From NCBI GenBank assembly GCA_018873245.2, contig JAEMBT020000002.1, positions 8,902,001-8,966,000 of the forward strand: a stretch of 64,000 bases of DNA, read 5' to 3'. This DNA comes from Archegozetes longisetosus (taxonomy: Eukaryota > Arthropoda > Arachnida > Sarcoptiformes > Trhypochthoniidae). A model generated the notes under the pieces. The model did not search any database. It was not told where the DNA came from and saw only the letters and a list, made by a program, of their open reading frames with translations. Shown here piece after piece: positions 43,331 to 55,580 of this stretch (positions within the stretch are counted from its first letter, which is position 1; each line of letters opens with the position of its first letter). A program made the position numbers and the translations under genes.

Positions 43331-43699
43331 CACTCATCCAATTAACTATTAGAGGAAGCGAAAAATCGATTTCTACAAAAAGTATTAATTTGATTTTAAT
43401 AATATTTTATGGAAATTATCTTGAATAATGGACAAATATACCATATAAATTATATGAAAATTTATTAAGATTTAATAGCAAAAAATGTGTTTCAAAATTG
43501 ACACAAATTTATCATTGAAAATATATTGAGTGATAATGACATGCTATTGGTTTAAACAAAGCTTAATTACTTATGTAATTTTTGGATTTTTTGGTAATAG
43601 CATAAGTGAACTCATGACTCATTTTTGTTTGAACGGACAAAATGAGCTTGAATAATGGATAAATATGAGCTTCTGTCATAGCATCACGCGGTGGATATA

Positions 43700-44373
43700 C
43701 AAGGTGCGCAATAAGTCATGCAAATTTTTAAATGTTTATTACAAAAACTATAAGTGATAGAAAAATTGTGCAAAATGGTAAATATTCATACATAAATGGG
43801 GTTTATGAAATTAGGTTTTCGAAGTGTCCTCCATCAATGGTAACCACGTGACGTAACCTAACCAAAAATTTATCAACTAAGCGTTGTCTTATCTCATTAG
43901 AAATCGATTCGATGACTGATTAAATGTTGTTTTTGATCTGTCCCACCACACAGAACAGAGGACATTTTCAAACTCTTGTCGGGACATTTTGGGGAAAGAA
44001 TAATCGCACTAGACTTCAATAAATACATTGGAGGAATAGAATGGCCACCATACTCACCCGACCTGAACACGTGTGATTACTTTCTTTGGGGTTATGTCAA
44101 GGATCGAGTGCACCAAAACAGACCTACGACTTTGGACGAACTCAAAAAACGACATTCAATCAGTCATTTCTAATGAGATAAGACAATGCGTAATTGACAA
44201 CTTTTTGATTAGGTTACATCACGTAGTTGCCATTGATGAAGGACATTTCGAAAACCTAATTTCATAAACCCTATTTATGTAATGAACATTTACCATTTTG
44301 TATAATTTTTCTATCACTTATAGTTTTTTTGTAATAAACATTTAAAAATGTGCGTGAATTATTGCGCACTTTG
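43700..44373. mobile_element. Inner fold-back element derived from the 3' end of a mariner-type transposon
   Basis: Flanked by TA (43698-43699 and 44374-44375). The arms 43700 to about 43925 and about 44140-44373 are reverse complements, starting CAAGGTGCGCAATAAGTCAT and, on the other strand, CAAAGTGCGCAATAATTCAC. The right half still encodes the end of a transposase, and the left arm is an inverted copy of that same 3' end. The element is therefore an inverted duplication of a transposon terminus, a known route to long-TIR MITEs. Confidence 0.9.
43930..44268 (+). pseudogene. C-terminal remnant of a mariner-type transposase
   Basis: The frame at 43976-44173 holds WPPYSPDLNTCDYFLWGYVK, the third catalytic region of Tc1/mariner transposases with FLWG as in the DD41D element at 29.8 kb. 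The neighbouring frame continues with SNEIRQCVIDNF to the stop near 44267, so there is a frameshift near 44130. The N-terminal two thirds are missing. It is a different family from the 29.8-kb element, because the termini differ. Confidence 0.85.
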
Positions 44374-44838
44374 TACTAGATATTAGTTGTCTTAATTTGC
44401 TATCCAATTTAATTTATAACAATATCTCTATTATTATTTCAATTGTAAAATTTCATAAAAATTAATAGTGTAAATTTGATAAAGCTTTTATTATTTCAAA
44501 AATCTGTTATTATGGAATACTCGATACTTAATATTTATTATCCATGATTAATCCATATCAATATTATGAAAATGTATTTGATAGTTTTTGTTTAAAATAA
44601 TTTTTCACTGTCCCATTTATTGGTTACTTTTGTTTTAAATCATCACTCAATATATTTTCAATGGTAAATTTGTGTCAATTTTGAAACACATTTTTTGCTA
44701 TTAAATCTTAATAAATTTTCATATAATTTATATTTGTCCATTATTCAAGATAATTTCCCTAAAATATTATTAAAATCAAATTAATACTTTTTGTAGAAAT
44801 CGATTTTTCGCTTCCTCTAATAGTTAATTGAATGAGTG

Positions 44839-45904
44839 TATATTCCAAAATTTGAAGTTAAAAATGGAAAATAACAATATTTTGCTGAATGAAAAGTTGT
44901 TTATACTGAAATAAGAAAAATATTTGCAAATCGCAGCAATACATTGATCATTAATAATTCAGCAATAAATTTGAAACACGCAACTTATAATCTAGTTATC
45001 CTTCACTGATTCGATTAGTTGTTAAAAACTTATAGAAAAGTGACTCGAGGAAAACTACCATCAAAATATTGTGATGCATTGTTTTTATACAAAATATTTA
45101 TCAAATTTTTAAATGTGGCATTAAAGCAAGGCTAACTAAATGATTTATTTTTCTATCAGTAACTTCGTATCTAGCTTTTAGATTTTGATTAAATAGTTGC
45201 AATACTTTTCTTTTGATTACATTTCAATTGATTCAACTTCAGGTGGTTCTCAATTAAAGCCAACTTAACAGTCAGATATAAACAACACATTTTCGGCCCT
45301 TTCAAGCATACCTGTATGGAAATATATTTTTCATACTTCACTTTTTTGTATTTAATAAATGGTCTACTAAACTAGAAGCTGTGATGAAATCAATATTTTC
45401 TTTCCTGATTTCTAAAATCATGATTTCGAAAGTTCAGTATTTTGTTATTAGATTCATCTTTTACCTCACAATATATTTCTGAGTAGATGGAACAAGTTTC
45501 TGAATGATTTATTGAAATTTACATTTCAAATTCTAGACGTTAGCAAGAAATTAATCAGGAAAACGTCGTAAAATTCTTGAATTAATTGAACATGGTTTTT
45601 TCGTAAGACCTGATTAACCAATAGTAAGAATGAGATGGCGCAATTTTAAATTGCATGTTTCTAATTCTAAACTTTATACTTAGCTTAGAGTGATTGTTCG
45701 ACCTTGTTTTCAGTTTAAAAAACAAGTTTCAAAATATTAGAGTTGGTGTTGCTTCAAGTTTCTTAATGCATTCAAACTAAAGGCGCATAACTGGTCTGAA
45801 AGTCGTCAAGTGTTTGATACGTTCAAATATGTGAAAACAGTCGATTTCTATTACTGTCAAAGTAGTATCTTATGTGAATGTTTCAACTTAATTTAATCTA
45901 AGAA
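44839..45904. other. Intergenic DNA upstream of the sulfotransferase gene
   Basis: No ORF, RNA gene or repeat recognised. The promoter of the plus-strand gene at 45905 must be in the right part. Confidence 0.45.
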
Positions 45905-47161
45905 ATGGACATTGCTTCAAAACTCAAAATCAAATTAGTACTAAACTTGGTTTCAATGTGTTTGAGAGCCAAAAAGAGTTTGGTCGTTGCTTTAGTGACA
46001 TTAGCTGGATTGTACCTTATATTTAATTCTTATGATTCGTGGCCATTTACGAGAAGTGTGTCAAGTGGTCAAACTAATTCAAACTCGAAAAGTTGGATTA
46101 ATCAAGTAGTTCACGTTCCGCTTCCAAACTTATTAGTAGAGAAACCATTACTTATTGATGCTTCACGTGTTAAGACTATATCCGCAAAAAACTTGACTCA
46201 TATTATCAATAGTTCACCCGGCTATCAGGTATTCACACTAAATTCTGATAATTTCTATTGATTCAATTATTTCTCTTATTTAAAGCGTAATTTAAATGCT
46301 TTACACCTCGAAAGTCAGTCGGACCGAAAAAAACGCTTAGACTTCTATTGCCGAAAGTATGGATTAAAGAACAAAATAATATCTACGTGGAGAAAGTCGA
46401 GCAATATTTATAAAGGAAAACAAAGATATTGTACAACTAAGAATTGTCCAATGCTTATTGACGAGAAAAACAAATTTTTAATGTGTTTTGTGCAAAAAGT
46501 TGCCTCCACTTCTATTAAGGAATACTTTAGTATTTTAATGGGCAAACAATTTAACCATACCTCACATTTCAATATAACTGCGTTTCATTTGGAAGCTAAC
46601 GACCAGTTAACCAGAGTTAGTCCAATGTTTTATAGCACAAAACAACTAAACAGTGATTATTTCAAATCAATATTTGTCAGACATCCGTTTCTAAGACTCA
46701 TATCCGCCTTTAAAGATAAGGCAGAAAGATCTAGATCTGAAGAACCGTATTTTTATGACAAATATTGGGATAAAATAATGAGAGAAGTGAGAGGCGATCA
46801 TAATGTTAACAATGATTCTCGACCAGTTTTCAAAGAATTTGTCAGACTTTTATTGACAACTAATCCATTCCAATATGATGAACATTGGGCTCCGTATTGG
46901 ACTAGATGTGAACCTTGTTTTATTCAATATGACTTCATCGGAAAACTCGAAACTAGTGAACGGGATTTCAAATTTATTGCTAATAAACATAAAACTAATC
47001 AAATCATTTGGGAGAATAAAAATTTCTCACCTAAGTCCGCTAATAAAGAAGCCAAGAAATATTTACTCCAAATATCTCCACAAGAGATAATAGATTTGTA
47101 TAAAAAATATTATCTTGACTTCAAACTATTTGGTTATACTATTGAAGAAATTTTTCATTAA
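45905..47161 (+). CDS. Carbohydrate (chondroitin/dermatan 4-O) sulfotransferase-like, two exons
   Basis: Golgi type II enzyme of the HNK-1/CHST8-14 family that moves sulfate from PAPS to a sugar hydroxyl. Exons 45905-46228 and 46286-47161 (57-bp intron) give 399 aa. A signal anchor lies at about residues 25-40 (SLVVALVTLAGLYLIF). The 5'-phosphosulfate-binding loop is CFVQKVASTSIKEYF (about residues 173-187) and the 3'-phosphate-binding motif IFVRHPFLRLISAFKDK (about 240-256). The downstream block HWAPYWTRCEPCFIQYDFIG is typical of CHST11/12/13/14. C4ST-1 (CHST11) or D4ST (CHST14) orthology cannot be separated by eye. Length fits the family and no breaks are seen. Confidence 0.9.
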
Positions 47162-47705
47162 CCAAAAATCTTTTGCAATATTTAAGATCAACGTTGAAAA
47201 TGTAAATAACTGTTAAACTCATACCAGAATTCCTAATTGATATGAATTGCGCAAAAATGACATCAAGTACAAAATATACTCATATCATGAATGAAACCGA
47301 ATTCATTTATTTAATTATTGCACTTTTTATGAATTGTTACTCAAAAGCATTTGTATTAAAAATGATGATATTATGTAAAATTGTCTTACATCGTAGAATA
47401 ACGCTTTATACCAAATAACAAATTATTACAATATTCTTCAAAAACAAAATGAGCAAATGAAACAATCTTAAGAAATCTGAACAAAACTCAAAGCTATAAA
47501 CCAATGGCCAGAAAACAGTATGACCTTAAAAGGTGTAAACATTTCTGCTTTTGCTTTGTATGATTGTTAGGGTATTTGGCCATTGCTATAACATAAAAGC
47601 CTCTAAAAAGCTCAGAAATAAAGCACCGGTAAAACGAGATAAATAGACTGCATGCTGTTTCCAAAATTTCAATTTACAGAATAAAAAATCAATCAGTAAT
47701 TCAAA
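47162..47705. other. Convergent intergenic spacer
   Basis: Between the 3' ends of the sulfotransferase (plus) and the PPPDE-PUL gene (minus). AT-rich; no features seen. Confidence 0.5.
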
Positions 47706-50700
47706 TTATTCGCCGGTTGCCAGTGACGGGAGTGTTGATAATTTTATATCGATTTGTTCGATGATTTGATCGAGTCTTTCAGATTTACCCTTGAATTTGG
47801 TAAGATCTGGGCCTAACATCTTAACTAAAGCCGGAACATCGTTGTAACTGATGGCCATAAACCGAAGTATTGAAGTCAAACACATAAAGGCTGAAACAAA
47901 TAAATTTAAGAGAAGGTATTTAAATCTTTATAGTTTTCTAAGCATGATTCGATACCTTGGTCTTCAGGCAAGTCTCCGTGCAAGAACTGAAGGATAGCGG
48001 TGGCCAGTTCGGTGGCCGTATCTTCGAATAGCTCTTTAAGGGCCAAATTGAAAATTAAGGAGACTCCAGTTTTTTGCAAAGTTGTCAGCTTGTCATTGAG
48101 TACAGTATGAACTGCCGCTCGCGTTGTGACTCTACTATTACTCGAAGACGAGCCATCATTTTCTGTCCATTCACTGATGTAAAGCAACCAATCGAAAGTT
48201 GAGGGCTGACCGCATAGGTTACACAACAGTTTTGCGATCTCCTCCTGTTCTGCTAATGTTAACGATTCTATTTTGTTGATGTAACTCATAATTCGATGAT
48301 CTTTACGGTCCTGATGTAAGACAAGCACTATATCATCCTTAAGTGCTGCCGCTTGTAATACTTCTAGAACTAATAGCGGAACATTTGGAGCAAATTTTCC
48401 GTCTCCACCGCTGAATACGAAATCATAAAATGACAATCAGAAATAGTGGATTGAAGAAATTTAGAAAATAAGATAATACCTGAGCAGCATAGCAATAAAA
48501 TCCAGGTGTTCATTGCCTAAAGCCCAGGCACCACTGTCTGATGTCAAATATTCACTCAGTTCTTTTAAGTATTGCTGTTCTTCAGGACTTATTATTCCTG
48601 ATACCAGTTCTGTTACCTTTTTGATAGCTGCCACACCCTATCAGTATTGAAAATAGTTATTCATCTAACGGTAATTAGAAAAGTGAATAAATGGAGTTGA
48701 CTTACATCGACGTCTTTAAAAATAATAGGCGGATCGTCGTATTTGTACGAACGTCTGGTTGATGTGGTTTTACTACCAGCTTCATCTTCTGCTTTACTCG
48801 ACTCATTAGTGGTCTCTTCACTTTTAGGCACTTCTGATTCTGTGGTTGCCATTGTTTGCTCTCTTGAATTGTTTTGTTGCTGCTGTGGGTTTTGAGTATT
48901 AGTAGTTTCTAATGGTTTACTTTCAGATGTTGCCCGAAACGGTTGCACTTTATCATCAGGTTTTGATTGAATTGATGGTTGGTTGGAAGCTAATGAATGT
49001 GACTCAGTCGCCGAACCACTAAAGGCAACACCACTTCCTTCAGGTCTTATACTCAAAGAATTGAGGTATAGTTTTAATGTTTGCCCAATGGGTCTGCGAG
49101 AAAATAGATGTGATACGAGTTATGAAATGTGCTGTAACTGTGAGTGTAATAGTGAAAGAAAGCGAGAATAAGGAAAGCGAGTGTAGAGAAATAGTGAACA
49201 AACTAAAAGTAAAGTAATAGCGAAGAAGCGTCGAGTGAGCGTCAGTTTGCCTCCTTCTAAAGCAGCACTACACGGAGAGTACGCGTAATTGGAGTAAACC
49301 AAAACGATTATAAATAGAACAGTATATTTTTGTCATGTTTGGCCATTCTGTTTTTCCAATTAAAATAAAATCACATTCTGACTAATTTCCAAAAATAGAT
49401 TCTTCAATAGCTATTATGTCGAAAATTGTCTTTTCTAAATAGTTTTTCTTCCGATGAGTTAGTTGAAAAAAGCGTAACTTAGGTTTCGGAATATATACTA
49501 TTATCCTATTGAATTATATCTATATCTCTAATTAATCTTCATCATTCATTTATGGAAGTTCACTTTTTCATTGACTGCAATCTTAACAAACATGAAATTT
49601 GAAAACAAGGCATGTATAAATACGTATCAGAAACATCGTGTCAAGCAAACATAACAATGTATTAATTGAATCGATTGAAAAATTGTCTTTCTAATACCTA
49701 TCTCATGTTCTGTTTATTATGTAAAATGAAAGCTTTTTGTTTTTAAGTAATATTTTGTTGACAAAAATCTTAAGTGCAAACCGTTTTTGCATATCTTACT
49801 TGTATAATATATCAAATATTGAGTTGGAACACGTAGAATGCATAGCAGTTGAATATTCTGTTATTTTTAGAACATTACATAACTCGAATCATTCCTAAGC
49901 TTATACTATATTAGTTTTGCAAAACATCGTCGAATCAGTGCTGTCAAGTACTATCTCTTATGCTATTTCAATTACAGATAGCACTTCCACCACTTGAACA
50001 TTGAATTCACTACACCAAAGTAAAATAGAAATATCTCTTTTTCTAAGCGAGATTTACCTTATAAAGAAAAATTCAACCTCTCAGTCTGAGTAAAATATAT
50101 TTTCAACTTCTATAAATAACTTTAAAACGTTTTATTGTTATAGAAAGCTCTACAGATACAGTTTGAGTTTTCATTTCTTTTTGCTATTCATAAACTGTGA
50201 GATCTTTTCAACTTAGTCTTTCATATTTCAAACGCCAATCAATTGTATATTCAATCCTTTGGTAGAATATATGAATTAGCATTGAAAGAATATAAGTTTC
50301 ATGAATTTTTATGTTTCGGTTTTCATATACTATGATTACGCATCAAGATTGATTAAACATAAAAATTACTTAGAAAGTGCCACTCATGTATAAGAATTAT
50401 AATACTGTATAGTACATAAAGATGTACTAAAAGCAAAACTTTAAATAGCTTCAGTAGTCGTCGTTTCAATAGTCAACAATACAATAGCGACAATAAAATA
50501 GTTATGAGCCAACACTTGACTCAAGACTTTGAGATGTAAATAAACTGATTAATGAGTTTTTGGATGAGCCTAGAAATGAATTCAACAACATCTACATCCA
50601 AATGCTTCAATTACGACACAAACCAACTGCTGCTGCATCCAATTAGACCTCAAGCCCTGTCGCGTGAACTTTCAGCGCACGCTTTCAAGAACGAAAAGTT

Positions 50701-52223
50701 TAATGGTTTTAGTTTAGGTCGCGAACAACCCATGGATTTAGTCTCTGTTGGAGTCTGAACATTTTCCAAAACTGAGCTGCAAACTCAAATTCGTTAAATT
50801 AAGAATGTCTGGATCTATATACTTGGCATAATTAACATTTATATTAAAAACGTAGTAAAAAGTAATTTCAACTTAAAAATCATCAAATATTAGAAAATTT
50901 ATTTTCTGGCATCACAAAGTATTTTAATTCTATCTTATGTCAATTTTTGCCAAACTTGTGCTAGATTTTTCAGTCACTCAAATCTAAAAAGATAACTGTT
51001 TGCAAGAATTAAAGTTTGATATGGATTTTTTTGTAGTTTAATAAATAAATAGACCACTGATAGTGGAAATAATTTCAAATTAAGTCCAATGAATTCTGTT
51101 ATGCAATGCTTGTAGTTTGGTCAAGCTCTGAAAAAACTATTTTAATCTTTTCTCACTTCAAAATAAAGAGAACTAAATATTGCTCAAAATCTGCTTCACT
51201 TTACATGCTCTCGAGTTTCCAGAAATGAATTTCACCTAAATTTGAGCTTATTTTGAGTGAAAGTTTCTGGTTTCTTCTCAACTGAAATAACCTCCAAGTC
51301 CTGAAGCTTCTTCTAAGTTTCAACAGTAAATTGGGTTAATGTAACACATAATGAGCGCGCATTTCAATGATTTGATTAATTTTTTGACTCAAACTAACCA
51401 ATATAACAGTTCTATCAAATTAAAAATTATGCAAAACTAATATGCGAAAAATTGAAAAATTTTGAGAAATCATAATCCCAAAAAACCGGAGTTTGCAATT
51501 GAATAGAAACACAATAGACTCACGTATTGAGTACTTCTTGAGGTAAATCAATAATTTCCCGAGGAATTGGTTTGCCAGTTAAGAAAATAGCCAATTCGTT
51601 ACTAAAATTGTTGCAGTTGTGCTCAAATAAATCATAAGTTCCAGGACTAAAAAATTATGAAACATAAAAGTGATTTAAGCAAGTTGTTGGATGGATTAAA
51701 GAAGACATAGAAGATTTGAGAGGATTGGATACTAACGCGAAAGTTGACTCTCCCAAAGAAAATAAATACTCCAAAAAGAGACTGTAAGGCAGTTGACTGG
51801 TTCCTAATGACAGAATCTGATCAGGTTCTCCTAAAGTAGTTTCTCCCTATTAATTGAAAAAATGCTAAGTTTAGTAATTAAACTGAGTCAGTGAAAATGT
51901 AACAATTTAATACCGCATTACAACTCTCAATACCAAATGACCCAAAAAAGTATTCTCTATCGTAAGCAATAACACTCGTGTGCCAAATGCCCGGCAATTC
52001 TTTACCTAATCATCCAAATAGTGTTTAATTAGTCATGAAAATAGCAAGGAATCAATTGTTCAAATATTAACTCTATTGAATGCAATGACCGGTAATAGCA
52101 AACAAACAATTGATACTAACCCAAAAACATTTGAGAAAAGGCTTTTGCCATTCCCTTAGACATATCATAAATATATAGATGAACTTCACTTGAAGTGTCA
52201 GAGGAATCAAATGATTGAGACAT
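47706..52223 (-). CDS. PPPDE (DESI-type) peptidase fused to a PUL domain, eight exons, 537 aa
   Basis: Exons 52223-52121, 52005-51914, 51846-51737, 51646-51524, 49093-48706, 48637-48480, 48410-47956 and 47890-47706 stay in phase. Residues 1-145 are a PPPDE papain-fold domain like DESI1 deSUMOylase, with [15 protein letters not shown], catalytic His in GIWHTSV (about 43), [11 protein letters not shown], catalytic Cys in [11 protein letters not shown] (about 113), and [15 protein letters not shown]. Residues about 146-260 are a Ser/Thr/Gln/Glu-rich linker. From about 262 ([13 protein letters not shown]) to the end is an armadillo-like PUL domain ([51 protein letters not shown]), which in PLAA/Doa1 binds p97/Cdc48. 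The combination suggests ubiquitin- or SUMO-chain editing near p97. Plant homologues have a thioredoxin domain between these parts; I see none here. Intron 4 is 2.43 kb. Confidence 0.88.
49094..51523 (-). other. Large intron of the PPPDE-PUL gene
   Basis: A 2430-bp intron, some 20-40 times longer than the other introns in this gene. It separates the PPPDE exons from the linker and PUL exons. Apart from a small opposite-strand ORF at 50552-50758, nothing is recognised in it. Confidence 0.8.
50552..50758 (+). CDS. Small ORF (68 aa) within the intron, opposite strand, doubtful
   Basis: Starts with ATG and encodes [18 protein letters not shown] through [17 protein letters not shown] to a TGA. 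Composition is more balanced than chance ORFs in this AT-rich DNA. It has no signal peptide, no membrane helix and no recognised domain. It may be an exon, a small gene or chance. Confidence 0.25.
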   Translation: MSFWMSLEMNSTTSTSKCFNYDTNQLLLHPIRPQALSRELSAHAFKNEKFNGFSLGREQPMDLVSVGV

Positions 52224-52910
52224 CTCTGTTATAATTAAGTTGATTTAAAATATAGAGCTATGAGTGAGTGATTGTGATATGTTTTGATTAATTAAAAATC
52301 TGAAAAATGGCTTAATTAAAGTAAAAGAAACACAAAATATAAAACTAATTAAATAATAATAAACAATATCAACTCATTTGTAATCAAATTAAGCACAATT
52401 TAGTAGTTTTCAAATACATTTAAAGGAAAACAGACTTTCAAAAATATGACAACTTATGAAGTCATGGAATGCAAGTCATGCCAATTCGTACGTAATGCCA
52501 TCTGTTTACCACTTCAATAAGACTAATTTATAGTTGTTTAGGTAAACTAGAGAAAAAGACAGAGACTCAAGGGTTCTTTACCTGACAAGCATTATCACTC
52601 GTTATTTGTTGTATACTTTAGTAAGTTTCATATGAACTATTTCAGAAATGAGAGCAGTAGTTGAGTTGGTAGATGTAAAACGTTCAATATTTAGGTCTGA
52701 ATTGGATGAGGAGTTTACCCTAACTTTAAAGTATCGATGTAAACACGATATGATATCAGCTGCATATGAGTCACTCCTATATCGACTATTTAATCATCAG
52801 TTTGTCAAACAATAAACTCTATTAGACTTTGATTTCATAGATTCGAGTGAAACATCATTGGATTTGTTTGAAACGCATTAATTTGTTTAAATATCGATTA
52901 ATTAATAAAT
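52224..52910. promoter_or_regulatory. Divergent promoter region between the PPPDE-PUL gene and HRS
   Basis: The two genes point away from each other with 687 bp between start codons, so the promoters of both must lie here. No specific element can be assigned. A short plus-strand ORF (52648-52815) lies within it. Confidence 0.5.
52648..52815 (+). CDS. Short ORF (55 aa) upstream of HRS, doubtful
   Basis: An ATG-to-TAA frame encoding MRAVVELVDVKRSIFRSELD and ending RLFNHQFVKQ. Composition is protein-like. It could be an upstream ORF in the HRS leader, a small gene, or chance. The first bases of the protein recall D-aminoacyl-tRNA deacylase (MRAVVQRV), but the rest does not fit, so I do not assign it. 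Confidence 0.25.
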   Translation: MRAVVELVDVKRSIFRSELDEEFTLTLKYRCKHDMISAAYESLLYRLFNHQFVKQ

Positions 52911-55440
52911 ATGTTTAAATCAACGTCAACTTTTGATAGATTATTGGGTATTTATGCGTTTTTTGTCACCTAAATAGACTTGAATTGAAAATGATTAGTA
53001 AATTGATTGGTTGTTTTTGTTAATAGAAAAGGCAACTTCTTTGACGAACTTAGAGCCAGATTGGACTTCAATCCTTCAAATTTGCGATACTATCAGACAA
53101 AATGATGTTCAGTCAGTCTCACATTCATTTTATATTCAATTATGTTATAAAATGCTCATCAATTTATAATTAATTTATTCAATTAATCCCCAATTAGGCC
53201 CAAATATGCAGTCAGTGCTATAAAGAAGAAATTATATGCAACTAATCCAAACGTGGAATTACTTGCGTTACAAGTGAGTATTATTTTCAAATGTTAGCAA
53301 TGATTGAATGCAGAGTTGATAGTAATTATTGAAATGATAGGTGTTGGAGTCTTGTGTAAAGAACTGCGGAACAACTTTTCACAATGAAATCACGACTAAG
53401 GCTTTTATGGAGGAGTTGAGAGAAATCGCAAAAATGTCAACAGATACTAAAGTCAGAGATGAAATATTGAAACTGATTCAGGTTTGGGCGCATGCCTTCC
53501 GTAATGATCCGAGCCATAGGGCAGTCCAGGACACTGTTAATCTAATGAAAATGGAAGGCTACAAGTTTCCAGTACTCAAAGAAAGTGATGCCATGTTTGC
53601 TGCAGATTCTGCTCCCGAGTGGGCTGACGGCGAGTGTTGTCATCGATGTCGGACTCAGTTCTCGATGGTCCAGAGGAAACATCACTGTAGAAATTGCGGA
53701 CAAATATTCTGTCATAAATGTTCATCTAAGTTGTCAACAATACCGCGTTTTGGCATTGAAAAAGAGGTTCGTGTTTGTGATGATTGTTACGATAAATTGA
53801 ATAAAGGGAGTAAACAGAGTGGCGAACAGAATGCCAGCAAATCGGCGACGAGCACTTCGAATGAGTCGTCGCCCTATAATGCCGTCAAATCGAAGAGTAC
53901 AAGTAGTACCACTAAGTCTGAACAAGAGATTCAGGAGGAAGAAGAGCTTCAGTTGGCTTTGGCTCTATCGCAAAGTGAGGCCGAATCTAAAGAACGAGAA
54001 TCACGAGCACGATCATTGTCTGCGTCTTCGCTACCATATATTGGAGGCACAAAATCAACTCTAAAGAATAGTGCATCTCCTAAAAAGCTTGACTCTTCTA
54101 TCAAATCATATTCGAGTAATAATATCGATGACCCAGAATTATCTCGTTATCTGAATAGAGATTATTGGGAACAAAAGGCGCTCAGCTATCAAATTGATGA
54201 TATGAATTCCAACAATCCTACACCGAGTGCTCCTCAACCGCAACAAATACTGAATAACACAAGCGTTTCGCATAAGACCACTACAAACATCAATCAAGAG
54301 ATTAATAAACTGAAAGATAAGATTCCAAATGGAGACAGTGATGAAATGGAGGAATTCCTGTCCTCGTTGAGATCTGCCATTGAAATATTTGTTAATCGAA
54401 TCAATTCGAACCAATTAAGAGGACGTCCGATCGCTAATGACAGTGCAGTTCAGTCACTATTTATGAGCATAACGAACATGCACTCACAGCTACTGAATTA
54501 CATTCAACAGCAGGATGAGTCTCGCGGACACTTTGAGAGCTTGCAGGATAAATTGAATCAGATTCGAGATGCCAGAGCAGCTTTGGATGCGCTCAGAGAA
54601 GAACATAGGGAAAAACTTCGTAGAGAAGCAGAAGAAGCAGAGCTAATCAGGCAACAACAAATGGCGCAGAAGCTGGAAATAATGCGTAAGAAAAAGCAGG
54701 AATACTTGCAATATCAGAGGGAAATAGCATTACAGAGGATGCAAGAGCAAGAAAGAGAACTACTTATGAGACAAGAACAGCAAAAATATATGCCTGTTTG
54801 GCAACAACATTCTCAAGGAGTTCCAGTTATGATGTATTCGAATGCACCACAAACTGCGACTTCAACATACATGCCATATGTCGGCCCAACACAAGCGCCA
54901 CCACAACAGGTACCGCAACAAGTATCACAACAAGTATCACAACAGGTATCACAACCAGTACCACAGCAAGTACCACAGCAAGTACCACAGCAAGTACCAG
55001 TACCACAGCAAGTACCACAACCAGTACCACAACCAGTACCACAACCAGTACCACAACCAGTACCACAACAAGTACCACAACAAGTACCACAACAGATACC
55101 ACAACAAGTACCGCAGACCGCATCTCCGGCACATCCTTCTTATGTCCCGAACACAAGTTCTACATCTCCTGCTAATATACAAATGTATCCGCCACAAACT
55201 GGATATGTTGCGCCTCAACCGAATCCTAACGAATTCCAAGCCTATAACATGCAAGCCGTGGTCAACAGTTTACCGCAAATGCCTATCAATAATCAGATTC
55301 AACCAATGATGGCAGTGACTCAACCGAATCCTACTTTGGCTGATGGAGTAATAGCTTCTCAACACATGCAGAATTCTAATATGAATCAACCCAATCAAAT
55401 ACAGCAGGTGGTTGAGGCACCGCTTATTTCTTTTGATTAA
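52911..55440 (+). CDS. Hrs: HRS (hepatocyte growth factor-regulated tyrosine kinase substrate), ESCRT-0, four exons
   Basis: Endosomal ESCRT-0 subunit that binds ubiquitinated cargo and PI3P and recruits ESCRT-I and clathrin. Exons 52911-52947, 53027-53111, 53198-53273 and 53341-55440 stay in phase, giving 765 aa. Features in order: VHS domain (about 1-140, FDRLLEKATS and WAHAFRNDP), FYVE finger (about 160-222, [16 protein letters not shown]), ubiquitin-interacting motif [16 protein letters not shown] (about 262-278), a PSAP motif in TPSAPQPQQ (about 360, the TSG101/ESCRT-I binding type), and a coiled coil (about 400-550). A Gln/Val/Pro repeat follows (about 588-658), then a C-terminal clathrin-box-like LISFD as in human HRS. 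No breaks. Its 3' end faces UBE2O, with 140 bp between stops. Confidence 0.97.
54905..55115 (+). repeat. 12-bp minisatellite within HRS coding sequence
   Basis: About 17 in-frame units of the form CCACAACAAGTA, with CAG/CAA and CCA/CAA variants. They encode VPQQ, VSQQ and VPQP units. Unit length is a multiple of three, so copy-number changes keep the frame. It lies in the disordered region between the coiled coil and the clathrin-box tail. Confidence 0.93.
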
Positions 55441-55580
55441 TTTAATTAACTCTTTATATGAATATTCCAAGTGATTGTTATTAAGAAAAAGTATTGCTAT
55501 TATAAACTAAAACTTTCAAATTTTTATTTTATATTTTGATTTAGTTAAAAATAGTTTACATTTATCTATATCTTTATAAT

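Larger units (their letters stand above)
43331..44838. mobile_element. Outer TA-flanked hairpin element (MITE-like) containing a second element
   Basis: Flanked by TA at 43329-43330 and 44839-44840. The ends CACTCATCCAATTAACTATT and, on the other strand, CACTCATTCAATTAACTATT begin inverted repeats about 200 bp long (43331-43545 against about 44640-44838), including GAGGAAGCGAAAAATCGATT. It has no coding capacity of its own. It is interrupted by the hairpin element at 43700-44373. Confidence 0.88.

Noticed and set aside
43976..44267. A functional small transposase gene
   Set aside because: Only the last third of the protein is present, a frameshift separates its two parts, and it sits in a fold-back element.
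54798..55309. Long overlapping frames of Thr/Ser/Ile, His/Tyr/Lys or Val/Leu repeats on both strands
   Set aside because: They are other-frame readings of the 12-bp HRS minisatellite, and the HRS frame explains the DNA fully.
55441..55580. An extra gene between HRS and UBE2O
   Set aside because: Only 140 bp of AT-rich DNA separates the two convergent stops. It fits shared or overlapping 3' UTRs.
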